A DNA stretch of 28,960 nucleotides, taken from positions 132,970 to 161,929 of the forward strand of contig NW_008246151.1 of NCBI RefSeq assembly GCF_000281045.1, read 5' to 3'. This document shows, in pieces, positions 9,662-19,837 of this stretch. The DNA is from Saprolegnia diclina VS20. Lineage: Eukaryota > Oomycota > Saprolegniomycetes > Saprolegniales > Saprolegniaceae. Each line of letters begins with the position of its first letter. Position 1 is the stretch's first letter. The translations under genes were made by a program, and so were the position numbers. Below the pieces are notes generated by a model. That model made no database searches, was not told the DNA's origin, and saw only the letters and a list, made by a program, of their open reading frames with translations.

Positions 9662-11840
9662 TTACCGGTAGCCGCCGCGGCCACGGCCTCGCCCGCGCCC
9701 GCCGCCGTTGCTACGATTGTTGTTGTTGTTGTTGTTGTAGCCTCCGCGGTTGTCGTTGGAGCTTTCGTGCTCTTCGTCGTCCTTGGAGATTGCCGACTCT
9801 TTCGGGACGCGGCCCTCGGGTTCGTTGCACACTTGGTTTTCGCCCAGAAACGTGTTGAGTCGCGCGAGGCTCGCAGCCGCGCCCGACTTGGCATCCCGCG
9901 AAAGATTGGGCAGCACATCGCGCTGGATGAGCTCCAACAGCTTTTGGAACTGCCGCTTGTACTGTGTCAGGAGCGCGAACCCTGCCGTCTAGTAGCACAC
10001 AGTCGCATTGATTCAGCAATCGTAGAAGAGAGTCGTACCTCGAGCAGCGCGAGAATGGTCATGGCCGTGTACATGTGCACCTGGCCGTTCACGAGCCGTG
10101 CGAGCCAGGCCCAGAGGTCGTCAAAAGTCAAGCCCTTGGGTTGCGGACTGCCGTCGTACGGTGTAGTCTACCAACCGCAGTGATTCCAGAGTCTCCGAAG
10201 CACTCGAGTTGACCTGCATCGTCGCCGCCAAGAGCGAGATCGCCATGGTCATGCGCATCTGATACTTTTCTGCTTGTTCAGGCGCGTTGCGTTCGTCATC
10301 CCACTCCATGCCGGACGTCGCGAGGTACTCCTGAGGACTCTGGTCCGGACGCCGCCCTGGGCAGAACGGCACCGTAAACGGACACATCTACCGCGATATT
10401 CCGAGCAAGTCCAACAGCACAAGAGGTATTACCTGGTTGAGGTGCGCGACAAAGATGTCGGCAAGCTCCGGCGTGTGCACGCTGCACATGGCCGCAACAT
10501 GGGCGAGCGGGAAGCACGATCTATGTACATGTAGCCTGCTGTTGAAGTGACATATGCCTACCGAATTTCGGTGAGGACTTTGACTTGGGACGTGAGGCGC
10601 CCCGCCAAAATGTCGAGGGAAAAATTGAGGTACTCGGGACCCGCAGCCCGGGCCTCCTACGCCGCGCATGTCATTTTACTTCGCAAAGGGGACAACGACG
10701 CACTGAGAGCACTTTGCAGAGCTTGGTGACGACAAGCTTGATCGATTTGGGCGTGTTGGCCACTTGGTTGCACGCTTCACCAATCTACTCGATGCTCTTA
10801 GCTTCCCACGCACAAGGGCTCAGTCCGCACCTGCTTTTTGACGTCCATGCGAATCTTCTTGACGCGCGGGTCCGCCGAGTTGAGGATGGGTTCACTTGCG
10901 GCATGCACAGCCTTCAAATGCTTCAGCCGCGCCTCGCTCTCGAGCACATGAGCCTCCTTGGCTGCCGGCGCGCTGGCTTTCTGCGCGGTGTCGGCTTTGG
11001 CTTTGGCGGCCTTGGCTTCGGCCGCAGCCTTGGCCTTGGCCGCCTCCGCGTCCTCGTTTGCCTTGGCCTCTGCGCTCGCCTTTGCCTCCTTCTCGTTGGC
11101 TTCGGCTTTGGCTGCCTCTTCATTCGCTTCGGCCTCTGCCTCGGCTTCCTTCTCAGCTTTGGCCTTGGCCTTGGCCGCTGCTTCGTCCTCTTTGGCTTTG
11201 CGCGCCTCCTCGGCAGCGCGTTCGGCCGCCAACGCCTTCTCTTTCGCCTCCTTCTCGGCCTGGACCTTGCGCTTCCAAGCTTCAACGCTGGCTTCGACAC
11301 CAGAGAGATCCGCGGTCCGCGCCTGCAGTGTCTTGGCCATTTCTGCCCTCGCCTTTGCTCGCAACATCTCGTCCTGGAAGGGCTGTTAGATGCACACAAG
11401 GACATGTATCACGTTCATACCTTGCGTGCGAGATCGGCCGCAGTCTTGATGTGACACGAACCAAGCAAGCGCGTGAGCTCCTTTGCGTCGTTGAGCTCGT
11501 CAGACGACTCGTGCGTAAGCTGAGCAGACAATGCGTCGTAGCTGCTGCTCGCATGCGCCCGCTGGTACGCGCTGCGCTCACACGTAGTTGTGATATGCTT
11601 GGCGAAGATAGCGCCACCTACATTGATGGCTGTGATATCGTACGCGCTCCGCGCCGCGTCACTTGTCCTACCTTGCTCGTCGTCGTTTGAAGATAGCGCG
11701 TTGCTGCGAAGGAGCTCAGGCTGTCTTGATGGGTCTAGCGCCGGTAGAAAAGGCGCATGGCCATAGGCGAGTACTGACTGCGTCGAGAAACCGCGCGTAT
11801 CATCGTCGTCCTCGAAGCTTGGCGCACGAACTCGACCCAT
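9662..11840 (-). CDS. GLE1: mRNA export factor GLE1 with RG-rich tail
   Basis: GLE1 activates the DEAD-box helicase DBP5 at the cytoplasmic face of the nuclear pore, with inositol hexakisphosphate as cofactor. Exons (minus strand): 11421-11840, 10831-11382, 10704-10784, 10562-10656, 10433-10520, 10214-10387, 10039-10167 and 9662-9988; introns are 38-50 nt. Exon 1 may also hide a 54-nt in-frame intron (11618-11671), so the product is about 603 or 621 aa. Domains in order: an acidic N-terminus (SFEDDDD), a long alanine/lysine/glutamate coiled coil in exon 2, then the helical GLE1 domain with PELADIFVAHLNQ, MCPFTVPFCPG, FDDLWAWLARLVNGQVHMYTA and TQYKRQFQKLLELI, matching metazoan GLE1 in order. 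The C-terminus ends in a poly-asparagine run and GGGRGRGRGRGGYR, which I do not know from other GLE1 proteins. It is divergent from the arginine methyltransferase gene. Confidence 0.9.
9717..9737. repeat. (TTG)7 trinucleotide microsatellite in GLE1
   Basis: Seven tandem TTG units, read as CAA/AAC on the coding strand, encode the asparagine run before the RG-rich tail of GLE1. The length may vary between strains. Confidence 0.9.
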
Positions 11841-12179
11841 TCTGTCTCCTTGCGCCACCAAAATGCAAAAATATAACTTCGGACTACGGACCGAACTTCG
11901 AAGCCCAAGTGGCACTAGGAGAGCATCTTATTGCTGGGTTCAACAGAACTCGACAACGGCAGCTCAATTCGTTGCGTACCGAGGTACACGCCGAGTGCTT
12001 TCAGCCCATGTGCTTGGCTCTTCCGAGCCAAAGGTCATCGAGCGAATGGCGTTGCACAGTCTCTCGAGCGGAAGGAAGCGCGAAGTCGATCCCGCCGTTT
12101 CGATCCAGCAAGATACTGACAAGCAATGATTTGGTTGGTGGGTTGCTGCACGAGCAATCAATTCGATTTGTGTGGTGAG
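11841..12179. promoter_or_regulatory. Divergent promoter region, GLE1 / PRMT4
   Basis: These 339 bases separate the GLE1 and PRMT4 start codons. On the minus strand a CATTTTGG initiator-like sequence (11858-11865) lies 18-25 bases upstream of the GLE1 ATG, beside an AT-rich patch (11866-11878). On the plus side the frame upstream of the PRMT4 ATG remains open to 12126 but the added residues (including two cysteines) do not resemble the family. Nothing else is apparent. Confidence 0.5.
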
Positions 12180-13331
12180 ATGGCCAAGACGGACGAGCCG
12201 ATGGTGGACGCGGACGAGGACAACCCGTTCTCGCAGTACTACGGCATGCTGCTGCACCAGCAAAACATGCTGCAGGACCACGTGCGCACGAGCACGTACG
12301 AGCGCGCCATGCTCGCCAACGCCTCGGACTTTGCCGGCAAGGTCGTGCTGGACGTTGGGACCGGGTCTGGCATCCTCGCGTACTTTGCCATCAAGGCTGG
12401 CGCCAAGCGCGTGTACGCCGTCGAGCTCAGCGCGATGGCTGACTGCGCGCGAAAGCTTCTCACAGACAATGGCCTCGCCGACCGCATCATCGTGCTTCGC
12501 GGCAAGGTCGAAGAGGTTGAGCTGCCCGAGAAGGTCGACATTGTCATCTCCGAGCCCATGGGCTTCTTCCTCGTGCACGAGCGCATGCTCGAATCGTACG
12601 TCTCGGGGCGCATCAAGTGGATGAAGCCGGGCGGGCTCATGTTTCCGTCCATCGGCACGATGTTCGTCGCTCCGTTTTCGGACGACGCGATCTACCAAGA
12701 GCAGATGGGCAAGGTGAGCTTCTGGCGCCAGCGCGACTTTTACGGCCTCAACCTGAGCTCGCTCGTCGACGAGGCGATGGACAACCACTTTTCGCAGCCC
12801 GTCGTGGGGTACTTTTCGCCCTCGGTTCTCATTTCGGGCTCGACCGTGTCGCACACACTCGACTTTGGACGCATGGCGGTCGAAGACTTTCACGGTTTTG
12901 ACATTCCGTTCCAGTTTACGATCAACCGCACATGTACGTGGTTCTATGTGATGCATGCAAGGTCCAACCGTTGCGTAGCCATCTTGCACGGTCTCGCGTG
13001 CTGGTTCACGGTTGATTTCATTGGGTCGACGGCCACGGTCGTGCTCTCGACGGCGCCATCCGAGACGGGCACACACTGGTACCAGTGTCGGCTCCTCCTC
13101 AAGCAACCGATCGCCGTCAACAGTTCGCAGTCCGTTTCTGGCAACCTGCACTTTGTCGCCAACAAAAAGTTCAGCTACGACATCGACATGGAAGGTACTC
13201 GCTCCATTGCATATCGAGCACCGACTGAGACTCTCATCATAGTGCGTCTGGATGGCACGACGATCACATCGACGAACCAGATTCGACTCCACGACCAAAT
13301 GTACCACTACATGTACAACCCGCCGTCGTAA
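12180..13331 (+). CDS. PRMT4: Type I protein arginine methyltransferase, PRMT4/CARM1 type
   Basis: Transfers methyl groups from S-adenosylmethionine to arginines, giving asymmetric dimethylarginine; CARM1 acts on histone H3 and RNA-processing proteins. Exons 12180-12933, 12979-13194 and 13243-13331 give 352 aa. Both introns (45 and 48 nt) are multiples of three and contain no stop, so an unspliced reading looks like one uninterrupted gene; removing them restores HGLACWF and YDIDMEVRLDG continuity. Motif I is VLDVGTGSG (residues 56-64), the ribose-binding acid is E82, and the double-E loop is SEPMGFFLVHERMLESY with E125 and E134, closest to CARM1 (SEPMGYMLFNERMLESY). The THWYQ block carries the THW loop. 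The N-terminus is short: the PH-like domain of animal CARM1 is absent, as is its long C-terminal transactivation region. ATG 12180 is preferred over 12126 because family-like sequence begins just after it. Confidence 0.92.
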   Translation: MAKTDEPMVDADEDNPFSQYYGMLLHQQNMLQDHVRTSTYERAMLANASDFAGKVVLDVGTGSGILAYFAIKAGAKRVYAVELSAMADCARKLLTDNGLADRIIVLRGKVEEVELPEKVDIVISEPMGFFLVHERMLESYVSGRIKWMKPGGLMFPSIGTMFVAPFSDDAIYQEQMGKVSFWRQRDFYGLNLSSLVDEAMDNHFSQPVVGYFSPSVLISGSTVSHTLDFGRMAVEDFHGFDIPFQFTINRTCTWFYVMHARSNRCVAILHGLACWFTVDFIGSTATVVLSTAPSETGTHWYQCRLLLKQPIAVNSSQSVSGNLHFVANKKFSYDIDMEGTRSIAYRAPTETLIIVRLDGTTITSTNQIRLHDQMYHYMYNPPS

Positions 13332-14008
13332 TGACGCGGCTAACGTCTAAATCAAATGCCCAAGAGTTGCTATGTACAAGTGTACACACTAGGGCCTCGG
13401 TGGTCCCTACACTTCTTGAGCGTATATTCATTGGCGAATATGGGCATGAACTCAAGAGTCAGTCGGCAAAGCAAGTGTCCAGTCGTTCGTTCTTGGCTTC
13501 CTCAGACTCGTGCGATGACTAGCTTTGCTTGTCGGCTGTAAACTGCAGTTGGTGTCGCCGCGAGGATCGTCGCCACCCAACTCTTGTGTGACCCATTGCT
13601 TTCGATGCAGGATGAGACGGCAACAGCTCAGATACGAAATGAACCTCGGCGCAAGTGAACCAGGACAAGTGTGCGCGAGGAGTACGTGGCACGATAACAA
13701 ACTGACGTGGTTCCTGCCGACATGGGGCACGTGGCTACGCGTAAATGATGACTGGCACTAGTCCGCATTCGGTCCCGTCGTCGTGTTCAAGTACAGCGAT
13801 GGGCCTGCCTAGAAGCACGCACAAAAGACACGTCAAGACGGGTGGCGCAAGGCATAAACATCGTCTTCTTCGTTTCAAATGTTAAGAGCGCAAGACGACG
13901 CTTGGCCGGGGACAAGCGCGCATACAGGCGTTCACTGCCTATGCCCCGAGGGACGCGTTCCTGTGCTGGCGTACCACGGACGCGACCTCGGGCGTGCCTG
14001 AACTACAT
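13332..14008. other. Convergent intergenic region, PRMT4 / eS27
   Basis: About 680 bases between the stop codons of two convergent genes. Open frames of 60-90 codons exist on both strands, but none has recognisable motifs. No tRNA-like fold or inverted repeat of note was seen. Confidence 0.5.
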
Positions 14009-14357
14009 TTAATCGGTCTTCTTGCGGAACGAGCAGCCTTCGGTCAAGCGGGCCTTGCCGCCCGTGGGCTGGCAGAGCATGACCGAGCACGAGCCGCAGA
14101 GGACGACGGTCTGAGCGTGGCTGAAGACGGTCGTGCTACAAACATGGTCATGAGCAACGTGCGCCAGGCAGCTGCGTGCGCGTACATGTTGAAGCAGCCA
14201 GGGCACTTGACGTCCATGAAGAACGAGTTGGGCGACTGAACCAGGCGCTTGAGCTTGTGCTTGCTGCGTTCCTCAGAGGCGGAAGGGTGGAGAAGGTCGC
14301 GGGCCTACGCATGCGAGTTAGCATCGCCGTCGTCGTCGTCTAGGTGCTGCGTACCAT
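14009..14357 (-). CDS. RPS27: Ribosomal protein eS27
   Basis: Small-subunit zinc-ribbon protein eS27, 82 aa (family about 84). Exons 14355-14357, 14186-14304 and 14009-14135, joined by two 50-nt introns that both start GTACGC and end TAG. The first coding exon is only the ATG. The mature frame reads [20 protein letters not shown], then [18 protein letters not shown] and the highly conserved [16 protein letters not shown] and [16 protein letters not shown]. Zinc ligands are C35, C38, C54 and C57. A CATTTTTCACTC initiator-like element lies 36-48 bases upstream of the ATG on the minus strand. It is divergent from the helical-repeat gene at 15223. Confidence 0.95.
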
Positions 14358-14392
14358 GATTAATCAACTGGAGCAATACACTGGAAGAAGAC

Positions 14393-14405
14393 GAGTGAAA
14401 AATGC
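14393..14405 (-). promoter_or_regulatory. Initiator-like element upstream of eS27
   Basis: On the minus strand GCATTTTTCACTC resembles the oomycete initiator (CATTYY followed by NCA). It sits 36-48 bases upstream of the eS27 start codon, a typical spacing for oomycete initiators. Pattern match only. Confidence 0.4.
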
Positions 14406-15222
14406 GTGCTTGGACCAACCACCGCTTCAGACCAGTCAATTTCCAAGCTTGCGCGCTCTCCGGATAATTTAGCCTAGCTGAGTCTTGACTGGTCGAGAAC
14501 CTTCCGCTTCTATCCGGACGAACTGTATTTTTATTGCGTCGCATACAAAACCCATATGAAGCAATAGGATTTTATTTCTTTGCTTTCGGAATGGGCCCGG
14601 CAAACCTGAACTGCCGGTAGGATGCCCATATAACGCTAGGACTTTACCGAATTTCAAAATCGGATGCGACCATCATCGACCCTAGCCATGTTGGTCGCCG
14701 AAGCCGCCATGGTCGCCGTTGGATCCAAGGCTCACCCTGTGACTTGGTGCTGCGAGGGCATCGTGTACAGCGTCTGTGGCTGGATGATCGGTACATTCAG
14801 TGTATGTCATGGTACACCGTCTCTTTGGTAATGAGCTGCGTTGTTGGTGCTGGTGCTGCATGGCCCGGTCCATGGAGATGGCATTGCATCTCTCCACCTT
14901 GATGCCTGTTACAAGGATGGATGCGGTACCACTGCGGTTGAAATGAGCACGACACTTCGCATGCACGTGAGCTTCGAGGCCACGCGATGATCCCTACCAC
15001 CATACACATTGCCTGAGAACGATCGAGCTTGCTGGCGTCCAATGTCGCTTGTGTTGCATAGAGCAACAGCACTCGTAGATGCATGCATGCAGGTCCATTC
15101 TGGTCAAATCATGGTCGTACCGTGTGTAATCCAATCCAATTGGCTATAATACCACGAATTGCACCAATCAAACGCAAGCAATTCCCAGAGAGCATTTGGC
15201 GGGATTTGGAATTCGACCGACG
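14406..15222. other. Divergent intergenic region, eS27 / helical-repeat gene
   Basis: Over 800 bases without a supportable gene. Minus-strand frames at 14682-14966 and 14797-15084 are open but histidine- and arginine-rich without domain features. A GCATTTGG sequence lies about 25-35 bases upstream of the 15223 ATG. Nothing else is visible. Confidence 0.45.
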
Positions 15223-18200
15223 ATGCCAACGGATCTGCGGCCACCGACGCTGGCGACGCTGGACGAGCGCTCTTCCGTGGAGGACGACGTCCTGCGTAGT
15301 ATCCGCATGGACCTCGACGCCTCCGAGACCATGGACCAAGCCTTCCTCGCCTACGATGCGCTCGTTGCCCAGGATCCCTCGCTGGAGCCCGAGGTGAGAA
15401 TCGCGCTCGTGTCCAAGTCTACCTGTGCATGTAGATGTCGGTCGTTGTCATGAAGACGCTCCTTGCTAAGGTTGTCTCAGCAGACGATTCCCCCATGGAC
15501 ATGCAGCAGCGCCTTGGAGAATTCGCTCAGCGGACGTACTCCCAGTCGCGACCAAGCCTGGACACACGCCACCTGAGCTTCATTAACTCCACGTTCCACG
15601 ATACCTATGCGCTCTTTACCTCGATCACAGAGAACGACCCACGACGGCTCTTCCTCGTCCAGCTCTGCAGCACGCTCTCCGAGTACTACTTCAACCTCAC
15701 GTCGCCAGCCGATGACAACCCCGACACAATTGCATCGATCGCGTACTGCCGTGACGCCTGGCTGCGTTTCATGACCTTTGCCCGCGTGGACACACCCACG
15801 CCGGATCTTGCGCTCATGGCTTGCATCTGGAAGGTAAGCAACCAACACCAAGGACCGACAAGATCAATGGTGAACTAGACCGTCACGCGTCTCTGTACGA
15901 TGTACCGAAGCGTCTTCACCAAAAGCGAAGCCGGCCTTCCAGCGTCGTTGTATCGCACACTCGAAGCCTCAGTCGAGAGCCAAGTCGCTTGCCTCAGTAC
16001 GCAACTCGGCCTGCTCGAGATCGCCACATCCATCAACTTGATCAAGGTATCATCAGGTCACTGACAAACGAATGTTGCGCAACCGACATCACTCTAGACT
16101 CTGCGACTTCTCGTGAAAGCCTATGTCGGTCTCTTCGGCTGCTTTGCCGACTCTCTCGGCCCCAACAAAGTCAGCATCGATCTGCATCGCGTGTTGGCAC
16201 TCATACGTCTACCTGAATAGTACAATGACCGTCTCGACTTTCTCAGCAAGTTGTCCGCCAACATCTTTGAGATGCAGTTGCGTCTTGGCCAACACAAAGC
16301 TGAGATTTACCTTATGGTCGAAGTTCTCCGTGCCGACGCGATGACGGTCCTCAGCAAAGTGCTCGGCCAACCTCGCCTGGCTCATGCGCCTCTCAAGCCG
16401 TGGTGCCGTGTCCAACTTGAGTCTAGCCATGTCTCGTCGACGGCAGATCTGCCTTCCTTCTTTCGCATCTGCATCTTGCTCCAGTCGCACACGCTACTCT
16501 TGGAGCGACCCGAACTCATTGTCGTGAGCCGCACCCTAGACCAGCTGATGCAGTACTTCCGCTCTGTCACGGCACAGATACCCACAACGCGTCGCTCTTA
16601 CCTCTCGGGGGTTCTTATCGAGCCAGTCATTATGCTTGCATTGTCGGCTCCTCCTCCAGCCGAGGTGTTCAAAACCCAGGTAGCCATGCGTCCCAGCGTT
16701 TCGTACTAACAAATACGTAGCTGCAATTGCTCTCATATTCGTTCCATCCCAACGTCTACCAGCAGCACCTGTGCCAACTAGTGTGGCGCCACGTCTTCCA
16801 AACAACATGGTACAAAACACACGGAACTTGAATTCAACAAATTTGTGTGCCTCAAAGGAAGGATTCCGCGCCAGGAGGTGTTGCGTTCGTCGACTGCTTG
16901 CTGAAGATGCTCACGGCGCCCTTCCAAGCGTTCCCGCAACCGAGCGACAACCGCTTTTCACTGCTTGACCTTCTTGCGAGCATCTTTGACGTCCTCAGTC
17001 CTACCCAACAAGTGACTGCGTCCGGCAACTTCTACTTTACGACTCACAATGATGTTTATAGACCCAGTGCCTGAGTGGCGCCGTAGCGACATTTGAAGGG
17101 CTTTGCGGTGATGGGCCCGAACACCAAGTGACGCCAGCGTTTCTGGCCCACATCGACATGCTCGAGCACTTGCTGCGCACGACGGCGGGCCAGGCGCACG
17201 CAGCGAGCGCGGCCTTCGTGGCGACGCACTTGTCGGTGTCTATGGAGTGCTTTGGGACGGCTGTCGAGTTTCTTGCGGACGGTACTGAGGCCGAGCTTGA
17301 GAACGCTTTCTGGCGCATCATCGACGCGACTCTTCTCGTGTGTGCCAACATCCTCTTTGGCACTGGCGAGGTCCCCCACGTCCACCGCGAGTTGATTGGC
17401 GATGCAGCGTCGTGGATGCAGCCGCTTGTCATCAAGCTCGTGGAACTTCTCGCGCGCCAGCCGCCTCGGGCAGAGTACGCACGACGCTTCCGCTTAACCA
17501 GGTCCAAACCGCCTCGTTGCGTAGGGAAATTTTTCACCGCGTGCTCTCGAATGCGATGGAGCTTATCTGGGTGCTGCATCGGTCGCTCAAAACAAACTCT
17601 GGCAACTACTACCTCGCGCTGCTGCAGCACGTGCAGCACATTGCAGCGACGCACGCCTCCGCGCACGTTTTGGTTGCGCACTTTATGCACGTTCTCGCCG
17701 ACGTCCAGGTTCCAAGCGATGCACCAACCGACCACGTACGTCGCAACTCGCCTTGTACGGAAGCAACACGTTTGGCTAGAAAATGGTCGGCGATACTCTT
17801 TGCGCTATTTTTTCGACGCTGCTTCAGTACCCGTCGCCTTGGCCCGTCGTCGCGACAGCGTTGCGTGCGCTCCATAAGTTCCTCGCTTCGTCCAACGTCG
17901 CCGACTCCAACACGGTGGCAATTCACGAGCTTTTGCTGCGGTACTCACTGACGCTCCACGACTTTTTTGCCATCGTCATCGACCCGCCGGCACCGTCTGT
18001 ACGAACACACTCTACTTCCATGTCCTACATTTTGTTTGTTTATAGCGCGACTTCGTTGACGGTTTGGGGCTTCTGATGTACCAACAGGACAGCGTCTTTG
18101 AGAAAAATCAACCGACGCGCCACGCACCCTTGGTCAAGAAGCGGGCCGCAGCAACGATCGACGATCTCCTCGAGACGTGCCACGCAATCAAGCGCTTGCA

Positions 18201-18297
18201 CACGACGCACAAAAGCGACCCACAAACAGACGCAGCGTTCGAGCACGCGGCGTCCGCGCTCCAGACCGTCCTCGACCTCCACATCGATCACTCGTAA
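15223..18297 (+). CDS. Helical-repeat protein, possibly FIRRM/C1orf112-like
   Basis: An 11-exon gene encoding 868 aa: 15223-15393, 15435-15833, 15879-16046, 16098-16169, 16221-16679, 16721-16809, 16858-17011, 17062-17474, 17525-17735, 17780-17998 and 18046-18297. Every junction preserves frame with introns of 41-51 nt; that at 16680-16720 contains a perfect TACTAAC branch site. The protein is almost entirely amphipathic helix, rich in leucine, without signal peptide, membrane segment or catalytic motif (for example LFLVQLCSTLSEYYFNL, SLKTNSGNYYLALLQHVQHI, WPVVATALRALHKFLASSN). This looks like a HEAT-type solenoid. Length and all-helical character fit FIRRM/C1orf112 (853 aa in human), the partner of the FIGNL1 ATPase in homologous recombination, but I have no diagnostic motif, so that identity is a guess. 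Other large solenoids, such as MMS22-like or importin-like proteins, remain possible. The gene structure is firmer than the function. Confidence 0.8.
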
Positions 18298-18465
18298 TGC
18301 AAACGGTGCTTTTTAGTTAGGTCTTCCTACGACGTCTACGGTATATCTATCGAAACGAAGTGCCAAACGAGTTGAAAAATCCCTTTTCTATCTTGCCCTG
18401 GGACAGATCCTTCTGCCGTCGCTCTCTATGGACGCCCATGAGATGATTCCAAGACCGAGTGTTGG

Positions 18466-19633
18466 CTACCGTTCTTTGGCTTCGTCGGCTTGGCGTTTGA
18501 GCGTCTGCTGCACTTCGAGCGTCTGCTGCACACGCTTCTTCTCCGCCTCGTACTCGTATTGCGCCATTTGTCGCCGAAGCAGGTCTTGCTGCCGCGACTC
18601 TTCGAGCTCCGCGTCGCGCTCCTTCTCGCGCTTTGCTTGTTTTGCCGCAAGGATTGCCTCGTTGGAGAACACAACAGCTTTAGCTTGCTCTGGGGAGAGG
18701 CCCTTCCAGTGGTCAACGCGGACGCGCCCCGACACGTCGGTCTTGGCCTGAAGCGGGTTCTCGCTCACGAGCGCGCTTGACACGGTCGCCTGGATCTCGC
18801 TCTGGTCCATGTCCAGCGTTCGGGCACGTGCGCGACTGTTGTTCAAGCGCTGGCTGGCCAGCATCGCTTCGTTGAACTTGCGCACTTCAAAGGCCTGCTT
18901 GGTCTTTTCCCGCTCGTACTCGGTCTCGGCTTCGTCCTGGAGCTTGCTCACTTGCGCCATCGTGTCGGCGTACGCGCGGGCGTCGTCGCACTCGGCCTGC
19001 AACCGCGCCTGGCGCTCCTGCATCTGAAGCTGCGCCCAGTCGCGGTTCTGTGCCGCCTGAAGTCGATGACGTTCGTGGCGGCCACGGTCTTCGCCGTCGA
19101 ATTTTTGCGCCGACGAGACGTTGCAGCCATCCACGCTGATGGCCGCAAAGTCCTTGGTACTGCGGGCGATATCAGCCTCTCGACGCTCGTTGCGCGTTTG
19201 TGACTGCATCGCCCAGTCGCGCCGGAGCTTGGCGGCCTCGTCGCGCTTGGCCAGCGTCTCTTCGGCTTCAACGCGAATGAGGTACCGGCGCAGGTCTTCT
19301 TGCTCCTGGACTAGACATCCAACTCGATTACAACGACGTGCGGCGGGGCATATGCACAATACATTGTTTCTCTTCCTCGTCAGCTTGCTGTTGAGCGAGC
19401 TGTTGTTTCTCTGCGATTTGGTTCTTTACACCGACAATGTCCGCCTACTCCAGATCCATGACGAACGCAAGGCAACAACAAGGACGTACGCCAATGTTGC
19501 GGAGGCGGCCGTCGTGGAGCTTCTTGACGCGCTCTTGGTCGCGCGCCCGGCGAGCTTCGGCACGTCGGACGTCGACGTCCTCGCTGTTGAGCACCATGCT
19601 GTTCTCGGTTTGGCTCTGAAAACCGCCTGCCAT
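18466..19633 (-). CDS. RIBC2: RIB43A-domain axonemal ribbon protein (RIBC1/2)
   Basis: RIB43A proteins are filamentous coiled coils inside or along the protofilament ribbon of flagellar doublet microtubules. Exons 19490-19633, 19363-19444 and 18466-19310 give 356 aa (human RIBC1/2 about 380); introns are 45 and 52 nt. Family features: charged N-terminal helix RRAEARRARDQERVKKLHDGRLRNIG, then VGVKNQIAEKQ, the RRDWAMQSQTRNERREADI block, FAAISVDGCNV, and VRVDHWKGLSPEQAK near the C-terminus. Composition is dominated by E, K, R, Q and A over nearly the entire length, as expected of a continuous coiled coil. The ATG at 19633 begins directly before the family N-terminal region. It is convergent with the helical-repeat gene (168 bp between stops). 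Assignment to RIBC1 or RIBC2 is uncertain. Confidence 0.9.
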
Positions 19634-19837
19634 GTATTTTGAGCCACGCCGTTAAAAGATCTCGACGCACCAATCAAAAACGACAAAACAAAAAGAAATC
19701 ACCGATTGGGTAAAAATGCGAGCGTCAGGCGGTCAAACTTTTGCTCGTCCTTCGTCTACCGCCTCAGTTGAGCTGTACTAAATGCTGGATGCATTGCACG
19801 TGTTCTCCGTAGGCAAAGGCGAACAGCATCACACTGA

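Noticed and set aside
10896-11690. Proline/arginine-rich frames on the plus strand opposite GLE1
   Set aside because: They mirror the A/K/E coiled coil of GLE1 exon 2; no independent gene signal.
11964-13307. 447-codon open frame on the minus strand opposite PRMT4
   Set aside because: It is the antisense shadow of a GC-rich conserved gene; composition is H/R/V-rich and no domain is visible, whereas the plus strand carries all methyltransferase motifs.
14797-15084. 95-codon minus-strand frame in the eS27 upstream region
   Set aside because: No splice support, no motif, and composition like non-coding DNA.
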